Positions 17,606 through 26,404 of a stretch of DNA of 64,000 nucleotides are shown piece after piece. How positions within the stretch are numbered: position 1 is the stretch's first letter; each line of letters starts with the position of its first letter. The notes under the pieces are model-generated. The model was not told the origin of the DNA. It worked only from the letters and a program-made list of their open reading frames with translations, and searched no databases. This DNA comes from Pseudomonas sp. RIT409 (GTDB lineage Bacteria; Pseudomonadota; Gammaproteobacteria; Pseudomonadales; Pseudomonadaceae): NCBI RefSeq assembly GCF_003052515.2, contig NZ_QARE02000021.1, positions 38,470 through 102,469 on the forward strand, given 5' to 3'. Made by a program: the position numbers and the translations under genes.

Positions 17606-18175
17606 TCAGTGCAGTTTCAGGCGGTAAACCACCTGGGTCGCGTCAAGGGGGTCCTTGTGGCATTCGAATCCCAGACAGTCGGCCAGCCGACGCATGTGTG
17701 CATTGGCAGCTGAATCTATCGAGATCATGCACTCGAAGCCATTGGCTTTGGCCGCGTCGATCAAGTGGTCCATCAAGCGTTTCCCGAGTCCTTTGTTTTG
17801 CCAACGGTCTGCGACCACCACTGCCGATTCACAAGTGCGGTCACCGGGTGCGGCGGCATAACGGGCCACGCCGATCTCCTGTAACTGACCGCCTTCCATG
17901 AACAGCGCGATGTACGCCATACGTTGGTGATAATCGACGTCCATCAATTGATTCAACATCGAATCGCTGGGCTCTTTGATCGTGCCCAGAAACCGGAAAT
18001 GCCGAGATTCGGGAGACAGGCCCTTGATGAAGGCGAACTCTCGGTCCCGATCTTTCGCCTCAAGCGGCCTGATCAACACGTGACTGCCGTCGTTCAACGG
18101 GTCGATCCAATGCCGACTGTTGATGTCGGTTGTGCCAACTTGCTCGGCGGCGGATTTGGCGGACGTTGCGCTCAT
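17606..18175 (-). CDS. GNAT-family N-acetyltransferase
   Basis: A 189-residue single-domain acetyltransferase. The acetyl-CoA-binding motif is VVVADRWQNKGLGKRLMDHLI (Q/RxxGxG/A type), preceded by the beta strand EIGVARYAA and followed by SIDSAANAHMRRLADCLGF. The N-terminal GSHVLIRPLEAKDRDREFAFIKGLSPESRHFRF segment resembles the acetyltransferase domain of Pat-type protein lysine acetyltransferases. It might acetylate metabolic enzymes, which is plausible beside an acetyl-phosphate-producing pathway. That is inference. It diverges from acetate kinase with an FNR-like box in the gap. Confidence 0.83.
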   Translation of the reverse strand: MSATSAKSAAEQVGTTDINSRHWIDPLNDGSHVLIRPLEAKDRDREFAFIKGLSPESRHFRFLGTIKEPSDSMLNQLMDVDYHQRMAYIALFMEGGQLQEIGVARYAAAPGDRTCESAVVVADRWQNKGLGKRLMDHLIDAAKANGFECMISIDSAANAHMRRLADCLGFECHKDPLDATQVVYRLKLH

Positions 18176-18247
18176 GATGAAGCCCTCACGGTCGGGAGAA
18201 ACACAGACTCGCTGATTGTCTGTTTACCCCTTCCCCGAGGGCGATTT

Positions 18248-18261
18248 CTGATCCAGATCAA
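18248..18261. promoter_or_regulatory. FNR/Anr-like box between GNAT gene and ackA
   Basis: CTGATCCAGATCAA has one mismatch (first base) from TTGAT-N4-ATCAA. It sits 106 bp upstream of the chosen ackA start and 73 bp upstream of the divergent acetyltransferase start. It could drive the acetate kinase-phosphoketolase-ATPase operon, the acetyltransferase, or both. Confidence 0.62.
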
Positions 18262-18366
18262 TACCTTCACGGTTTCGCACTGCAGACTGACCACTGGTTG
18301 GCTCGTCTGCACAAGCGTGATCGATCCGGGCCGCTCAGGAGCCGGACATTAGAGCGGGAGCGTGGA

Positions 18367-19572
18367 ATGTCGCAAACGTCGAGGCGTGCACTGCTGGTCT
18401 TGAATGCCGGATCCTCGGGGTTCAAGTTTTCGCTATACCCCATCACGGTCAGTCGCTGGTCCGGTCCTCAGTGTTTGGGAAACGGCACCTTCACGCGCAA
18501 ACGGGACCACGATCATCTGACCTTCGGCGCTCCAGACAGTGAGCTGCGGCAAGTAGCGGTATGGCCTGTCGATGATGCGTCATCGTCCCACGCCGACCTG
18601 TCGCGGCTCATGTCATGGATCGAGGCTCAACATGGCTGGGACATAGTGGCTGCGGTCCATCGAGTCGTGCACGGCGGCGACCGCCAGGACACTGCATTGC
18701 GTATCGATCCCGAAGTCATGGCGGATCTGCGAGCACTGACGCCGCTCGCACCCTTGCATCAAGCGCAATGCCTGGCGCCGGTTGCCTGGTTGAGCGAAAG
18801 GCATCCGGACCTAGCGCAATACGCCTGTTTCGATACGGCTTTTCATCACACCCTAGACCCTCTGGAGAGATCGTTCGGGCTGCCGCAGTCGTTCACCAAC
18901 CAGGGTTTGCGTCGCTACGGATTTCACGGTCTGTCCTACGAATACATTGCCAGTGTGTTGCCGCAATACGACCCTCGGGCTGCCGCTGGGCGCACGATCG
19001 TTGCGCATCTAGGCAGCGGCGCCAGTCTGTGCGGCATGATCAACCGAGTCAGCCGGGCCACGACCATGGGCTTCTCGACCCTCGACGGCGCGCTGATGGC
19101 GACGCGTCCTGGTCGCATTGATCCCGGAATCTTGCTGTATCTGATGCGCGAAAAAGGTATGAGCGTCGCCGCGCTCGAACGACTGCTCTATGACCGGTGC
19201 GGGTTGTTGGGAGTGTCGGGCGGAATCTCCGGTGACGTACGGGAGCTGCTTGCCAGCGAGGCTTGCGAGGCGAGAGCGGCCATTGATTTATTTATCCGCA
19301 GCGTGGTGCGCGAGATCGGCATGCTGGCTGCGGTCCTCGGTGGCGTCGACGCTTTGGTGTTCACAGGCGGGGTAGGTGAGCATGCCACCCAGGTCCGGCA
19401 GGGGATTCTGGAGGGATGTCGATGGCTGGGCTTGCAACCGGACCGGGGGGAGCGCAGGGGCCCCAGTCGCCCATCCTCTCAGGCCAATGGCGTCAACGCC
19501 TGGGTTATTGCCACTGACGAAAATCTGGTCATGGCTCGCCATGCGCTTAAGCTCATCAGCCACCCGGCCTGA
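18367..19572 (+). CDS. ackA: Acetate kinase
   Basis: A 401-residue acetate kinase, which makes ATP from acetyl phosphate and ADP. It has the N-terminal phosphate-binding VLNAGSSGFKFSLY, then VHRVVHGG, FDTAFHHTL, RRYGFHGLSYEYI, AHLGSGASLCGM and TGGVGEHA, covering both ASKHA halves. The ATG at 18367 is chosen because a GGGAG lies before it and the family normally begins a few residues before VLNAGSS; an in-frame ATG at 18298 would add 23 unusual residues. Phosphoketolase follows after 61 bp, so acetyl phosphate made there is converted here to acetate with substrate-level ATP. Confidence 0.92.
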   Translation: MSQTSRRALLVLNAGSSGFKFSLYPITVSRWSGPQCLGNGTFTRKRDHDHLTFGAPDSELRQVAVWPVDDASSSHADLSRLMSWIEAQHGWDIVAAVHRVVHGGDRQDTALRIDPEVMADLRALTPLAPLHQAQCLAPVAWLSERHPDLAQYACFDTAFHHTLDPLERSFGLPQSFTNQGLRRYGFHGLSYEYIASVLPQYDPRAAAGRTIVAHLGSGASLCGMINRVSRATTMGFSTLDGALMATRPGRIDPGILLYLMREKGMSVAALERLLYDRCGLLGVSGGISGDVRELLASEACEARAAIDLFIRSVVREIGMLAAVLGGVDALVFTGGVGEHATQVRQGILEGCRWLGLQPDRGERRGPSRPSSQANGVNAWVIATDENLVMARHALKLISHPA

Positions 19573-19633
19573 AGTGTGCGCGAGATGGTGGACAGCGCGA
19601 TCGGTACCGCGTCGCTCTATTTACGGAGGTCTC

Positions 19634-22135
19634 ATGTATCGTTTCAACCCTCAGCTGTCCACGGTCGATGTTTCAGCGAATGTCCCTTCGCCTCAGGCCG
19701 AGCCTTGCACGGGCGGCCCGCTGTCGGCGCAGCTTCTGGCTGGCATGCACCGCTACTGGAGTGCTGCGAACTATTTATGCGTCGGGCAGATTTTCTTATG
19801 CGCCAATCCACTGTTGCGTCGGCCTCTGCGGGCGGACGACATCAAACCACGTCTGCTCGGCCACTGGGGCACTTCAGTGGGCCAGACGTTCATCTACGTC
19901 CATCTGAACCGTTTGATCAGCGAGCGAAGGGTTTCGACACTGTTCATTTCTGGCCCGGGACATGGTGGCCCGGCGATGAACGCCTGTGCCTGGCTCGAGG
20001 GCACGTACAGCGAGATGCATCCGCACGTTACGGCAGACGAAGCTGGCCTGCTCAGGTTGTTTCGCAGTTTCTCGACGCCGGGCGGCGTACCCAGCCACTG
20101 CGGGCCACACACGCCCAACTCGTTGCATGAAGGCGGCGAATTGGGCTATTCGCTTGTACACGCTTTCGGTGCCGCGTTCGACAATCCCGAGCTGCTGGTG
20201 GCTTGCGTCATCGGCGATGGCGAGTCGGAAACAGCGCCGCTTGAGGGCAGTTGGAAGAGTATTCATTTCCTCGATCCCCGTCGCGACGGCGCAGTGCTGC
20301 CGATTCTTCACCTCAATGGCTACAAGATTTCCGGCCCGACGGTGGAGGCTCGGTGTTCGGATGAAGACCTCGTAAGTCTGTATCGTGGGCGCGGCTATCT
20401 GCCGATCATCGTGGCAGGGGACGACTTGCCGGGAATGCACCAGCGTTTTGCTTTGGCGCTGAACACCAGTTATGACCGCATTGTGCAAATACAGCGCCAG
20501 GCGAGGGAGCAGGGGGGCGAGGTGCGGCCTCGCTGGCCGATGATCATCTTGCGCAGCCCCAAGGGCTGGACGGGGCCGAAGATAGTCGATGGACTGCCGG
20601 TGGAGGGCACGTTCCGGGCACATCAGGTACCTCTGGCCAACGTTACCGGTAACCCTCGACACTTGCAGCAGTTAGACGACTGGCTGCGCAGTTACGAGCC
20701 GCAAACCTTGTTCGATGCCGACGGCCGTTTGTGTGCCGACCTGCAAGCGCTGAATCCGCCAGGCGCGTTGCGCATGGGCGCAACGCCTTATGTGAACGGC
20801 GGTCGTCGCCTGACAGCGCTCGACCTTCCCGATCTCGCGAATTACGGACTGCAGGTGCCAGCGCCTGGGCAGGTTATGGCTGAGGCACCGCGCAAACTGG
20901 GTGAATACCTGCGGGACGTAATGCGTTACAACCCGGACAATTTTAGGGTGTTCGGCCCGGATGAAACCAACTCCAATCGCCTCAACGCCGTGTTTGCTGC
21001 CAGCGATCGGACCGCTCCAGGCCCCTGCCTTGAAGTCGACGATCACCTGGCGCCCGACGGCAGGGTAATGGAAGTCCTCAGCGAGCACCTTTGCGAAGGG
21101 TGGCTGGAAGGGTATCTGCTGACCGGGCGGCATGGCATGTGGTCAACCTATGAAGCCTTCGCCCAAACGGTGGACTCGATGGTGACCCAACACGCCAAGT
21201 GGCTGCAGCAAAGCCAGGCGTTCGCCTGGCGACGTCCGCTGGCGTCTTTGAACATTCTTCTGACCAGTCACGCCTGGCGTAACGACCATAATGGCTTCAG
21301 CCATCAATCCACCGGGTTTGTCGATAACGTGCTGCAGCGGCGCGCTGACGTGGTTCGGGTGTATTACCCGCCGGATTCAAACTGCCTGGTCAACGTATTC
21401 GAGCACTGCCTGCGCAGCCGCAATTACGTCAATGTCGTGACATGCGGCAAGCAGCCGGACTTCCAATGGCTCAGCCCTGAAGCGGCCCGTGAGCATTGCT
21501 CCCGAGGCGCCTCGATCTGGTCATTCGCGAGCAACGACCACGATGACCGACCCGATATCGTACTGGCGTGCGCAGGCGACGTGCCTACGACCGAGATCGT
21601 CGCTGCAAGCTGGCTGTTGCAGAAGTACGTGCCCCAGATACGCGTACGTCTGGTGAATGTGGTTGATCTTGGCGTACTCAGCACACCTGAAGCGCGCCCC
21701 CATGGTTTCGATCAGCCGTCGTTCGAGGCGTTGTTTACCGCTGACGCCCCGGTCATGTTTGCCTTTCATGGCTCCACTTGGGTGATTCATTCCATGGTTC
21801 ACGGCAGGGCCAACGAGGCGCGCTTTCACGTCCGCGGCTTCAGCGACCGAGGCACCACCACAACGCCTTTCGATATGGTGGTGCTTAACAACATGAGCCG
21901 CTATCAACTGGCCCTGGATGCCTTGTCCCATGTGCCCCGGCTGAGGGAGCAAAGCGTTGATGCAGTCGATCTTTTTCGCAGCCAATTGACTCGTCATCAC
22001 GAATGGATTCGCGAGCACTTCACAGACCTGCCCGAAATACGCCATTGGCAGTGGACGGTGGACTTCAGCGAGTGCCTGCAAGGGGCATCGATGGCGCATG
22101 AGCATGCACACAGGCAACCTTTTACCGATGACTGA
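19634..22135 (+). CDS. xfp: Phosphoketolase (XFP family)
   Basis: An 833-residue thiamine-diphosphate enzyme splitting xylulose-5-P (and possibly fructose-6-P) with phosphate into acetyl phosphate and a triose or tetrose phosphate. Visible signatures are FISGPGHGGPAMNACAWLEG, HCGPHTPNSLHEGGELGYSL and the ThDP/Mg motif VIGDGESETAPLEGSW at about 195-210, then LHLNGYKISGPT. The start ATG follows GGAGG. An in-frame ORF extends upstream into ackA, but the family's usual length (about 790-830) fits this start. With acetate kinase it gives one ATP per C5 sugar cleaved without oxygen. Confidence 0.93.
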   Translation: MYRFNPQLSTVDVSANVPSPQAEPCTGGPLSAQLLAGMHRYWSAANYLCVGQIFLCANPLLRRPLRADDIKPRLLGHWGTSVGQTFIYVHLNRLISERRVSTLFISGPGHGGPAMNACAWLEGTYSEMHPHVTADEAGLLRLFRSFSTPGGVPSHCGPHTPNSLHEGGELGYSLVHAFGAAFDNPELLVACVIGDGESETAPLEGSWKSIHFLDPRRDGAVLPILHLNGYKISGPTVEARCSDEDLVSLYRGRGYLPIIVAGDDLPGMHQRFALALNTSYDRIVQIQRQAREQGGEVRPRWPMIILRSPKGWTGPKIVDGLPVEGTFRAHQVPLANVTGNPRHLQQLDDWLRSYEPQTLFDADGRLCADLQALNPPGALRMGATPYVNGGRRLTALDLPDLANYGLQVPAPGQVMAEAPRKLGEYLRDVMRYNPDNFRVFGPDETNSNRLNAVFAASDRTAPGPCLEVDDHLAPDGRVMEVLSEHLCEGWLEGYLLTGRHGMWSTYEAFAQTVDSMVTQHAKWLQQSQAFAWRRPLASLNILLTSHAWRNDHNGFSHQSTGFVDNVLQRRADVVRVYYPPDSNCLVNVFEHCLRSRNYVNVVTCGKQPDFQWLSPEAAREHCSRGASIWSFASNDHDDRPDIVLACAGDVPTTEIVAASWLLQKYVPQIRVRLVNVVDLGVLSTPEARPHGFDQPSFEALFTADAPVMFAFHGSTWVIHSMVHGRANEARFHVRGFSDRGTTTTPFDMVVLNNMSRYQLALDALSHVPRLREQSVDAVDLFRSQLTRHHEWIREHFTDLPEIRHWQWTVDFSECLQGASMAHEHAHRQPFTDD

Positions 22136-22143
22136 GGCCGTTT

Positions 22144-24951
22144 ATGTCCTTTTCAACGGGGTCAGTCCGACAAAGCGCGGCATCGCGCTTTCCGAAGGAT
22201 GTAAGTGGGCGGCAGGCATCGCCGCCCTGGCCTTCGCTGGATGTCGAGCAAGTTGCCGAGTCTTTGAAAACCGACCAGCTCAAGGGATTGAGCGCGGAAG
22301 AGGCCGGACGGCGACTGAGCACCATAGGATTCAATAGTCTGCCGGTCGCGCGCGGGCGTTCGATCCTGCTGACGCTGCTTGACCAGTTCAAAAGTGTCAT
22401 CGTCCTGCTGCTATCCGTCGCCGCAGGTTTGGCCTACGGGATGGGGGAAGGCGCCGAGGCCGTTATGATCATGGCAGTCGTCGCTCTGAATGCAGCGATC
22501 GGTTTTTTTACCGAATGGAAAGCCGAGCAGAGTGTGATCAGTCTCCAGTCTCAGGAACCCGCCGTTTGTGACGTGATTCGCGATGGCATCCAGCAAGGCA
22601 TTTCTGCCCATCTGCTGGTGCCCGGCGACCTGCTTGTGTTGAGCGCGGGCAACAAGATCGCTGCTGACGGTCGGATAGTCCAATCTCGCGATCTGCAGGT
22701 CAACGAATCTGCGCTGACTGGCGAATCGGTAGCGGTCATGAAAACGGCCGAATCGATGCCTCAACCTTGTCCTCCGATGGCTGAGGCTCAGAATATGGCG
22801 TTCATGGGCACGGTCGTTGTCAGTGGGCGCGGCCTGATGCTCGCGACCTCGACGGGCAAGCGAAGCCGGATGGGCGACATCGGAACGATGGTCGCGCAGG
22901 TCCACAAACAGCCCAGCCCGATGACGAAAAAGCTCGAACAGTTGGGTAACGTGCTCACGGTGCTCGTTGTCGTGTTATGCGTGATCATGGTCATCGCGGG
23001 GTTATTCAAAGGCCTGCCGCTGATTGACATGCTTCAAGTGGCAATCTCGTTGGCGATCGCGGCCGTTCCGGAGGGCCTGCTTGCCGTCTCAACCATGACG
23101 CTGGCCTTGGGCATGCTGCGCATGGCGAGAAGCGGGGCGATCATACGCCACCTCAGTGCAGTGGAGACGTTAGGGTCGACGACGATCATATGCACCGACA
23201 AAACCGGAACGCTGACGCGAAACGAAATGACAGTCGAGACTCTGATCGTCGGCGAGCGCTGCTGGAAAATTACCGGAGCTGGCTACGACAGTGAAGGCAC
23301 ATTTTACAGTGAGGGGGTTGTGCAAGACGTCCGCCGGGACTTGGCCGTCCTTGACTTGCTCCGTTCGGCTGCGTTGTGCAATGACGCCATGGTCGATCAT
23401 CGCGATGGCCGGAATGTCATCCGTGGCGATCCCATGGAAGCGGCACTGCTGGTGCTGGCGGAAAAAGGCGGCTTCGAGGTGAAGGCCCTCCAGTCGGAGT
23501 ACCCACGGTGGGCCGAGTCGCCGTTTTCCACGGCCTCAAAATCCATGAAAACCGTGCACCGCTCCAACGACGGTCAGGTCCTCGAATGTGCCAAAGGCGC
23601 TCCGAGCGTGATGCTTGATCTGTGTGGGCTGGAATCAGGGCCGCAAGGACCACGCTCTCTCACGGCCGCGAGACGACAATGGTGGGCGCACGCCAACGAG
23701 ACACTTGCCGAACAGGGGCTTCGGGTGCTAGCGGTCGCGCATCGGATAGCTTCTGGCGGGAAGCAGGCGAGCGCTGAAGCGGGAGCCGATTCCGACCAAT
23801 GGGTGTTTCTGGGACTGGCCGGACTAGTCGACCCATTACGGGATGAGGCCCGCCCGGCGATAGCCCGCTGCCGGGAAGCGGGTATCGAAGTGGTCATGAT
23901 CACAGGAGATCAGGTCGTCACGGCTCAGGCGATCGCTCAACAGGTTGGGCTTGGCGACGAGGAACAGTGCCGTGTTTGCCACAGTCGCAGTCTGGACGCC
24001 CCTGGTCGAGGGCTCATTGCAGATCAAGTCAGAGCGGTCCACGTCTTCGCTCGTGCCGAGCCCAGGCACAAACTGCAGATCGTCAAGGCTCTCCAGTCAG
24101 CAGGGCAGATCGTCGCCATGACCGGCGACGGGGTGAACGACGCGCCGGCGTTAAGACAGGCCGATATCGGCATTGCCATGGGCCTGTGTGGAACTGACGT
24201 CGCTCGACAAGCTGCGGACATGATTATCACCGACGATAACTTCGCGACGATCGTCCTGGCAGTCGAGCAGGGCAGGATGCTTTACGCCAATATCCTGCGG
24301 TTCGTCCACTATCTGCTCTCTTGCAATCTGGCCGAGCTGCTGACTGTGTTCATCGCGATCATGGCGGGCTGGCCATTGCCGTTGTTGCCGTTGCAAGTGC
24401 TGTGGCTAAACATCGTCACGGACGTCTTTCCAGCGCTCGCGCTCGCGCTGGAAACATCGGCCCCTGGTGTCATGAAGCGCAAGCCGATCGCTCCAGGTCG
24501 GGCCTTGATCAGCCGTCGCCTGATGCTGACGATCGGTTGGCAGGGCGTGCTCTTGGCGGCATGCACGTTGGCAGCGTTTGCGTTTACGCTTTATGGCCTT
24601 CCAGGAACGGCGCACGACATTCCGCGGGCGGTGACGGTGGCTTTCATGACGCTTGGGCTGGTTCAGATTCTGCACGCCTTCAGTGCCCGATCGGTCCGGC
24701 GTCCTGTATTGACAGATCGGCTTTTCACAAACGTCTGGTTATGGGCAGCAGTAGCGGGGTGCCTGTCGCTTCAGCTTATGGCGGTCTACGTACCGCTACT
24801 GGAAGCGGTGCTGGGGACAGTCTGTCTGGGTGTGGCAGATTGGTTGGTGATCTTGGGTTGCGCCTTCGTGCCAGCGGTGTTTATCGAATGCATGAAGTGG
24901 CTCGACAGAGATTGCCGAGGTATGGGTCTGGAGTCTCCCCCTTTGGACTGA
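22144..24951 (+). CDS. Cation-transporting P-type ATPase, Ca2+-pump-like (type II)
   Basis: A 935-residue type II P-ATPase. The N-terminal cytoplasmic region LSAEEAGRRLSTIGFNSLP is typical of SERCA/PacL-like pumps. It has TGES (192-195) in the actuator domain, PEGL (309-312) in the fourth membrane helix where SERCA binds Ca2+, the phosphorylated Asp352 in CTDKTGTLT, MTGDGVNDAPALRQADIGIAMG, and a C-terminal set of six helices with LWLNIVTDVFPALALALE. It starts 8 bp after the phosphoketolase stop and is probably cotranscribed with it. Ca2+ export is likely, but Na+/H+ cannot be excluded. It is the second P-ATPase in the island. Confidence 0.9.
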   Translation: MSFSTGSVRQSAASRFPKDVSGRQASPPWPSLDVEQVAESLKTDQLKGLSAEEAGRRLSTIGFNSLPVARGRSILLTLLDQFKSVIVLLLSVAAGLAYGMGEGAEAVMIMAVVALNAAIGFFTEWKAEQSVISLQSQEPAVCDVIRDGIQQGISAHLLVPGDLLVLSAGNKIAADGRIVQSRDLQVNESALTGESVAVMKTAESMPQPCPPMAEAQNMAFMGTVVVSGRGLMLATSTGKRSRMGDIGTMVAQVHKQPSPMTKKLEQLGNVLTVLVVVLCVIMVIAGLFKGLPLIDMLQVAISLAIAAVPEGLLAVSTMTLALGMLRMARSGAIIRHLSAVETLGSTTIICTDKTGTLTRNEMTVETLIVGERCWKITGAGYDSEGTFYSEGVVQDVRRDLAVLDLLRSAALCNDAMVDHRDGRNVIRGDPMEAALLVLAEKGGFEVKALQSEYPRWAESPFSTASKSMKTVHRSNDGQVLECAKGAPSVMLDLCGLESGPQGPRSLTAARRQWWAHANETLAEQGLRVLAVAHRIASGGKQASAEAGADSDQWVFLGLAGLVDPLRDEARPAIARCREAGIEVVMITGDQVVTAQAIAQQVGLGDEEQCRVCHSRSLDAPGRGLIADQVRAVHVFARAEPRHKLQIVKALQSAGQIVAMTGDGVNDAPALRQADIGIAMGLCGTDVARQAADMIITDDNFATIVLAVEQGRMLYANILRFVHYLLSCNLAELLTVFIAIMAGWPLPLLPLQVLWLNIVTDVFPALALALETSAPGVMKRKPIAPGRALISRRLMLTIGWQGVLLAACTLAAFAFTLYGLPGTAHDIPRAVTVAFMTLGLVQILHAFSARSVRRPVLTDRLFTNVWLWAAVAGCLSLQLMAVYVPLLEAVLGTVCLGVADWLVILGCAFVPAVFIECMKWLDRDCRGMGLESPPLD

Positions 24952-25055
24952 TTGGCGTGGCGTACGATCAAGCCCGACTTTGCGGATACTCGGCTGTACT
25001 CCATGCCCTGCTTTCCACCGTAGTACCAACCCTCTCCCATGCCAATCAGCGCCGT

Positions 25056-25793
25056 CTAGATGGAGCGTTGGTTCACCCTGGCCGATAAAGCTTCCGCGCT
25101 TTCTTTCCGTTCAGAGTAGCGGTCGATCAGATAGTCCTCTCGGCCACGAACCAGCAGCGTGAACTTGATCAGTTCTTCCATCACATCGACTACACGGTCG
25201 TAGTACGGCGAAGGCTTCATTCGGTCTGCCTCATCGAATTCCAGATACGCTTTGGGCACCGACGACTGGTTCGGGATGGTCAACATGCGCATCCACCGAC
25301 CCAGAATACGCATCTGATTCACGGTGTTGAAGGACTGCGAGCCGCCGCACACCTGCATCACCGCGAGCGTTTTGCCTTGGGTAGGCCGCACGGCGCCCAT
25401 GGTTAACGGAATCCAGTCGATCTGCGCTTTGAACACCGCGGACATCGCGCCGTGGCGCTCCGGGGAGCACCACACCTGACCCTCAGACCACAGCACCAGA
25501 TCGCGCAGCTCCTTCACTTTAGGGTGATCGACCGGCGCGTCATCCGGCAACGGCAGTCCGGACGGATCGAAGATCACCGTCTCCGCACCCATGTGTTGGA
25601 GAAGGCGTGCCGCCTCCTGCGTCAGCAATCTGCTGAACGACCGATCTCGGGTCGATCCATAGAGAAGAAGGATTCGTGGCTTGACGGTCGACGCATCTGG
25701 CAGGCCCAGCTTATCGGTGCTGGGGAAATCCATCAGCGACAGATCAAGGGCTGGAAAGGTGTCGGCAGAATCCCTATCAAACTCGCTCATCAC
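25056..25793 (-). CDS. arsH: ArsH, NADPH-dependent FMN reductase / organoarsenical oxidase
   Basis: A 245-residue flavodoxin-like protein, typical in length and sequence for ArsH. The FMN-binding loop is LLYGSTRDRSFSRLL, with WCSPERHGAMSAVFKAQIDWIPL and the cofactor-contacting MQVCGGSQSFNTVNQMRILGRWMRM further on. In other bacteria ArsH oxidises trivalent organoarsenicals to less toxic pentavalent forms using NADPH. The gene overlaps the arsC stop by 4 bp and is last in the arsR-arsB(remnant)-arsC-arsH operon. It looks intact. Confidence 0.95.
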   Translation of the reverse strand: MMSEFDRDSADTFPALDLSLMDFPSTDKLGLPDASTVKPRILLLYGSTRDRSFSRLLTQEAARLLQHMGAETVIFDPSGLPLPDDAPVDHPKVKELRDLVLWSEGQVWCSPERHGAMSAVFKAQIDWIPLTMGAVRPTQGKTLAVMQVCGGSQSFNTVNQMRILGRWMRMLTIPNQSSVPKAYLEFDEADRMKPSPYYDRVVDVMEELIKFTLLVRGREDYLIDRYSERKESAEALSARVNQRSI

Positions 25794-26260
25794 AGTGCTC
25801 CGATCCGATCCAGGGCCTGCTTCAAATCCGCACCTTGAAGCGTTTTCAGATCCAAAGTGAAGAACGCGGAGAATCGCCTCTTGATGTGTTCAACCGTCGC
25901 ATCGAATGCGGCCTGACTATCTTCATCAGTGCCGTTTACCTCGGACGGGTCGGACAGCCCCCAATGACTTTTGATTGCTGGGCCGAAATACACCGGACAA
26001 GGCTCGCCGGCGGCTTTATCGCACACAGTGATGACGACATCAGGGGGTGTGTCTGCGAAGGCTTGCGAGCCTTTGCTGTACAGGCCGGACGTGTCGATTC
26101 CCAGTCCTTGCAGAGTGCTCACCGCACGCGGATTGAGTTTGCCGCTTGGGAAGCTGCCCGAACTGATGGCTGTGAATCCGTCCGGGGCTACATGATTGAA
26201 TAGCCCCTCGGACAAGACGCTGCGGCAGCTATTGGCCGTACACATGAACAAGATTTTCAT
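25790..26260 (-). CDS. arsC: Arsenate reductase, low-molecular-weight phosphatase type
   Basis: A 156-residue protein with the phosphatase-like active-site loop MCTANSCR (CX5R, C7 to R13) near the N-terminus and the downstream VITVCDKAAGEPCPVYFGP region with the resolving cysteines of ArsC enzymes. It reduces arsenate to arsenite using thioredoxin or glutaredoxin-type electrons. In a normal operon the arsenite is exported by ArsB, but arsB just upstream is destroyed, so arsenite produced here would need another exporter. The coding sequence itself is intact and overlaps arsH by 4 bp. Confidence 0.95.
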   Translation of the reverse strand: MKILFMCTANSCRSVLSEGLFNHVAPDGFTAISSGSFPSGKLNPRAVSTLQGLGIDTSGLYSKGSQAFADTPPDVVITVCDKAAGEPCPVYFGPAIKSHWGLSDPSEVNGTDEDSQAAFDATVEHIKRRFSAFFTLDLKTLQGADLKQALDRIGAL

Positions 26261-26270
26261 AAACTGATTC

Positions 26271-26385
26271 CTACGCGCTGATGCTTAAACCCAAGGCAAG
26301 TACTGCCACTGTCGCAAGAATGGAAAGGTGAGTCCGCGGCCGACCGGGCAAGCGTGACCAGAAATATTGAAACTGCCAGCAGCAT
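26271..26385 (-). pseudogene. arsB: arsB remnant with a large internal deletion
   Basis: Between arsR and arsC only about 115 bp remain where ArsB (normally about 430 residues) belongs. The 5' end, from the ATG at 26385, reads MLLAVSIFLVTLAR, a normal ArsB N-terminus. The 3' end, in another frame, reads ILATVAVLALGLSISA followed by the stop at 26271-26273, a normal ArsB C-terminal helix. About 1.2 kb of the middle is missing and the ends are joined out of frame, so no efflux pump can be made. Confidence 0.82.
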
Positions 26386-26404
26386 GTCAGTTCTCCATAA
26401 ACAC

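Noticed and set aside
1..24951. The island as a recently acquired mobile element
   Set aside because: No integrase, transposase, IS end or flanking direct repeat was found within the window, and base composition looks similar to the rest by eye. The left boundary is not visible, so transfer cannot be excluded but is not supported.
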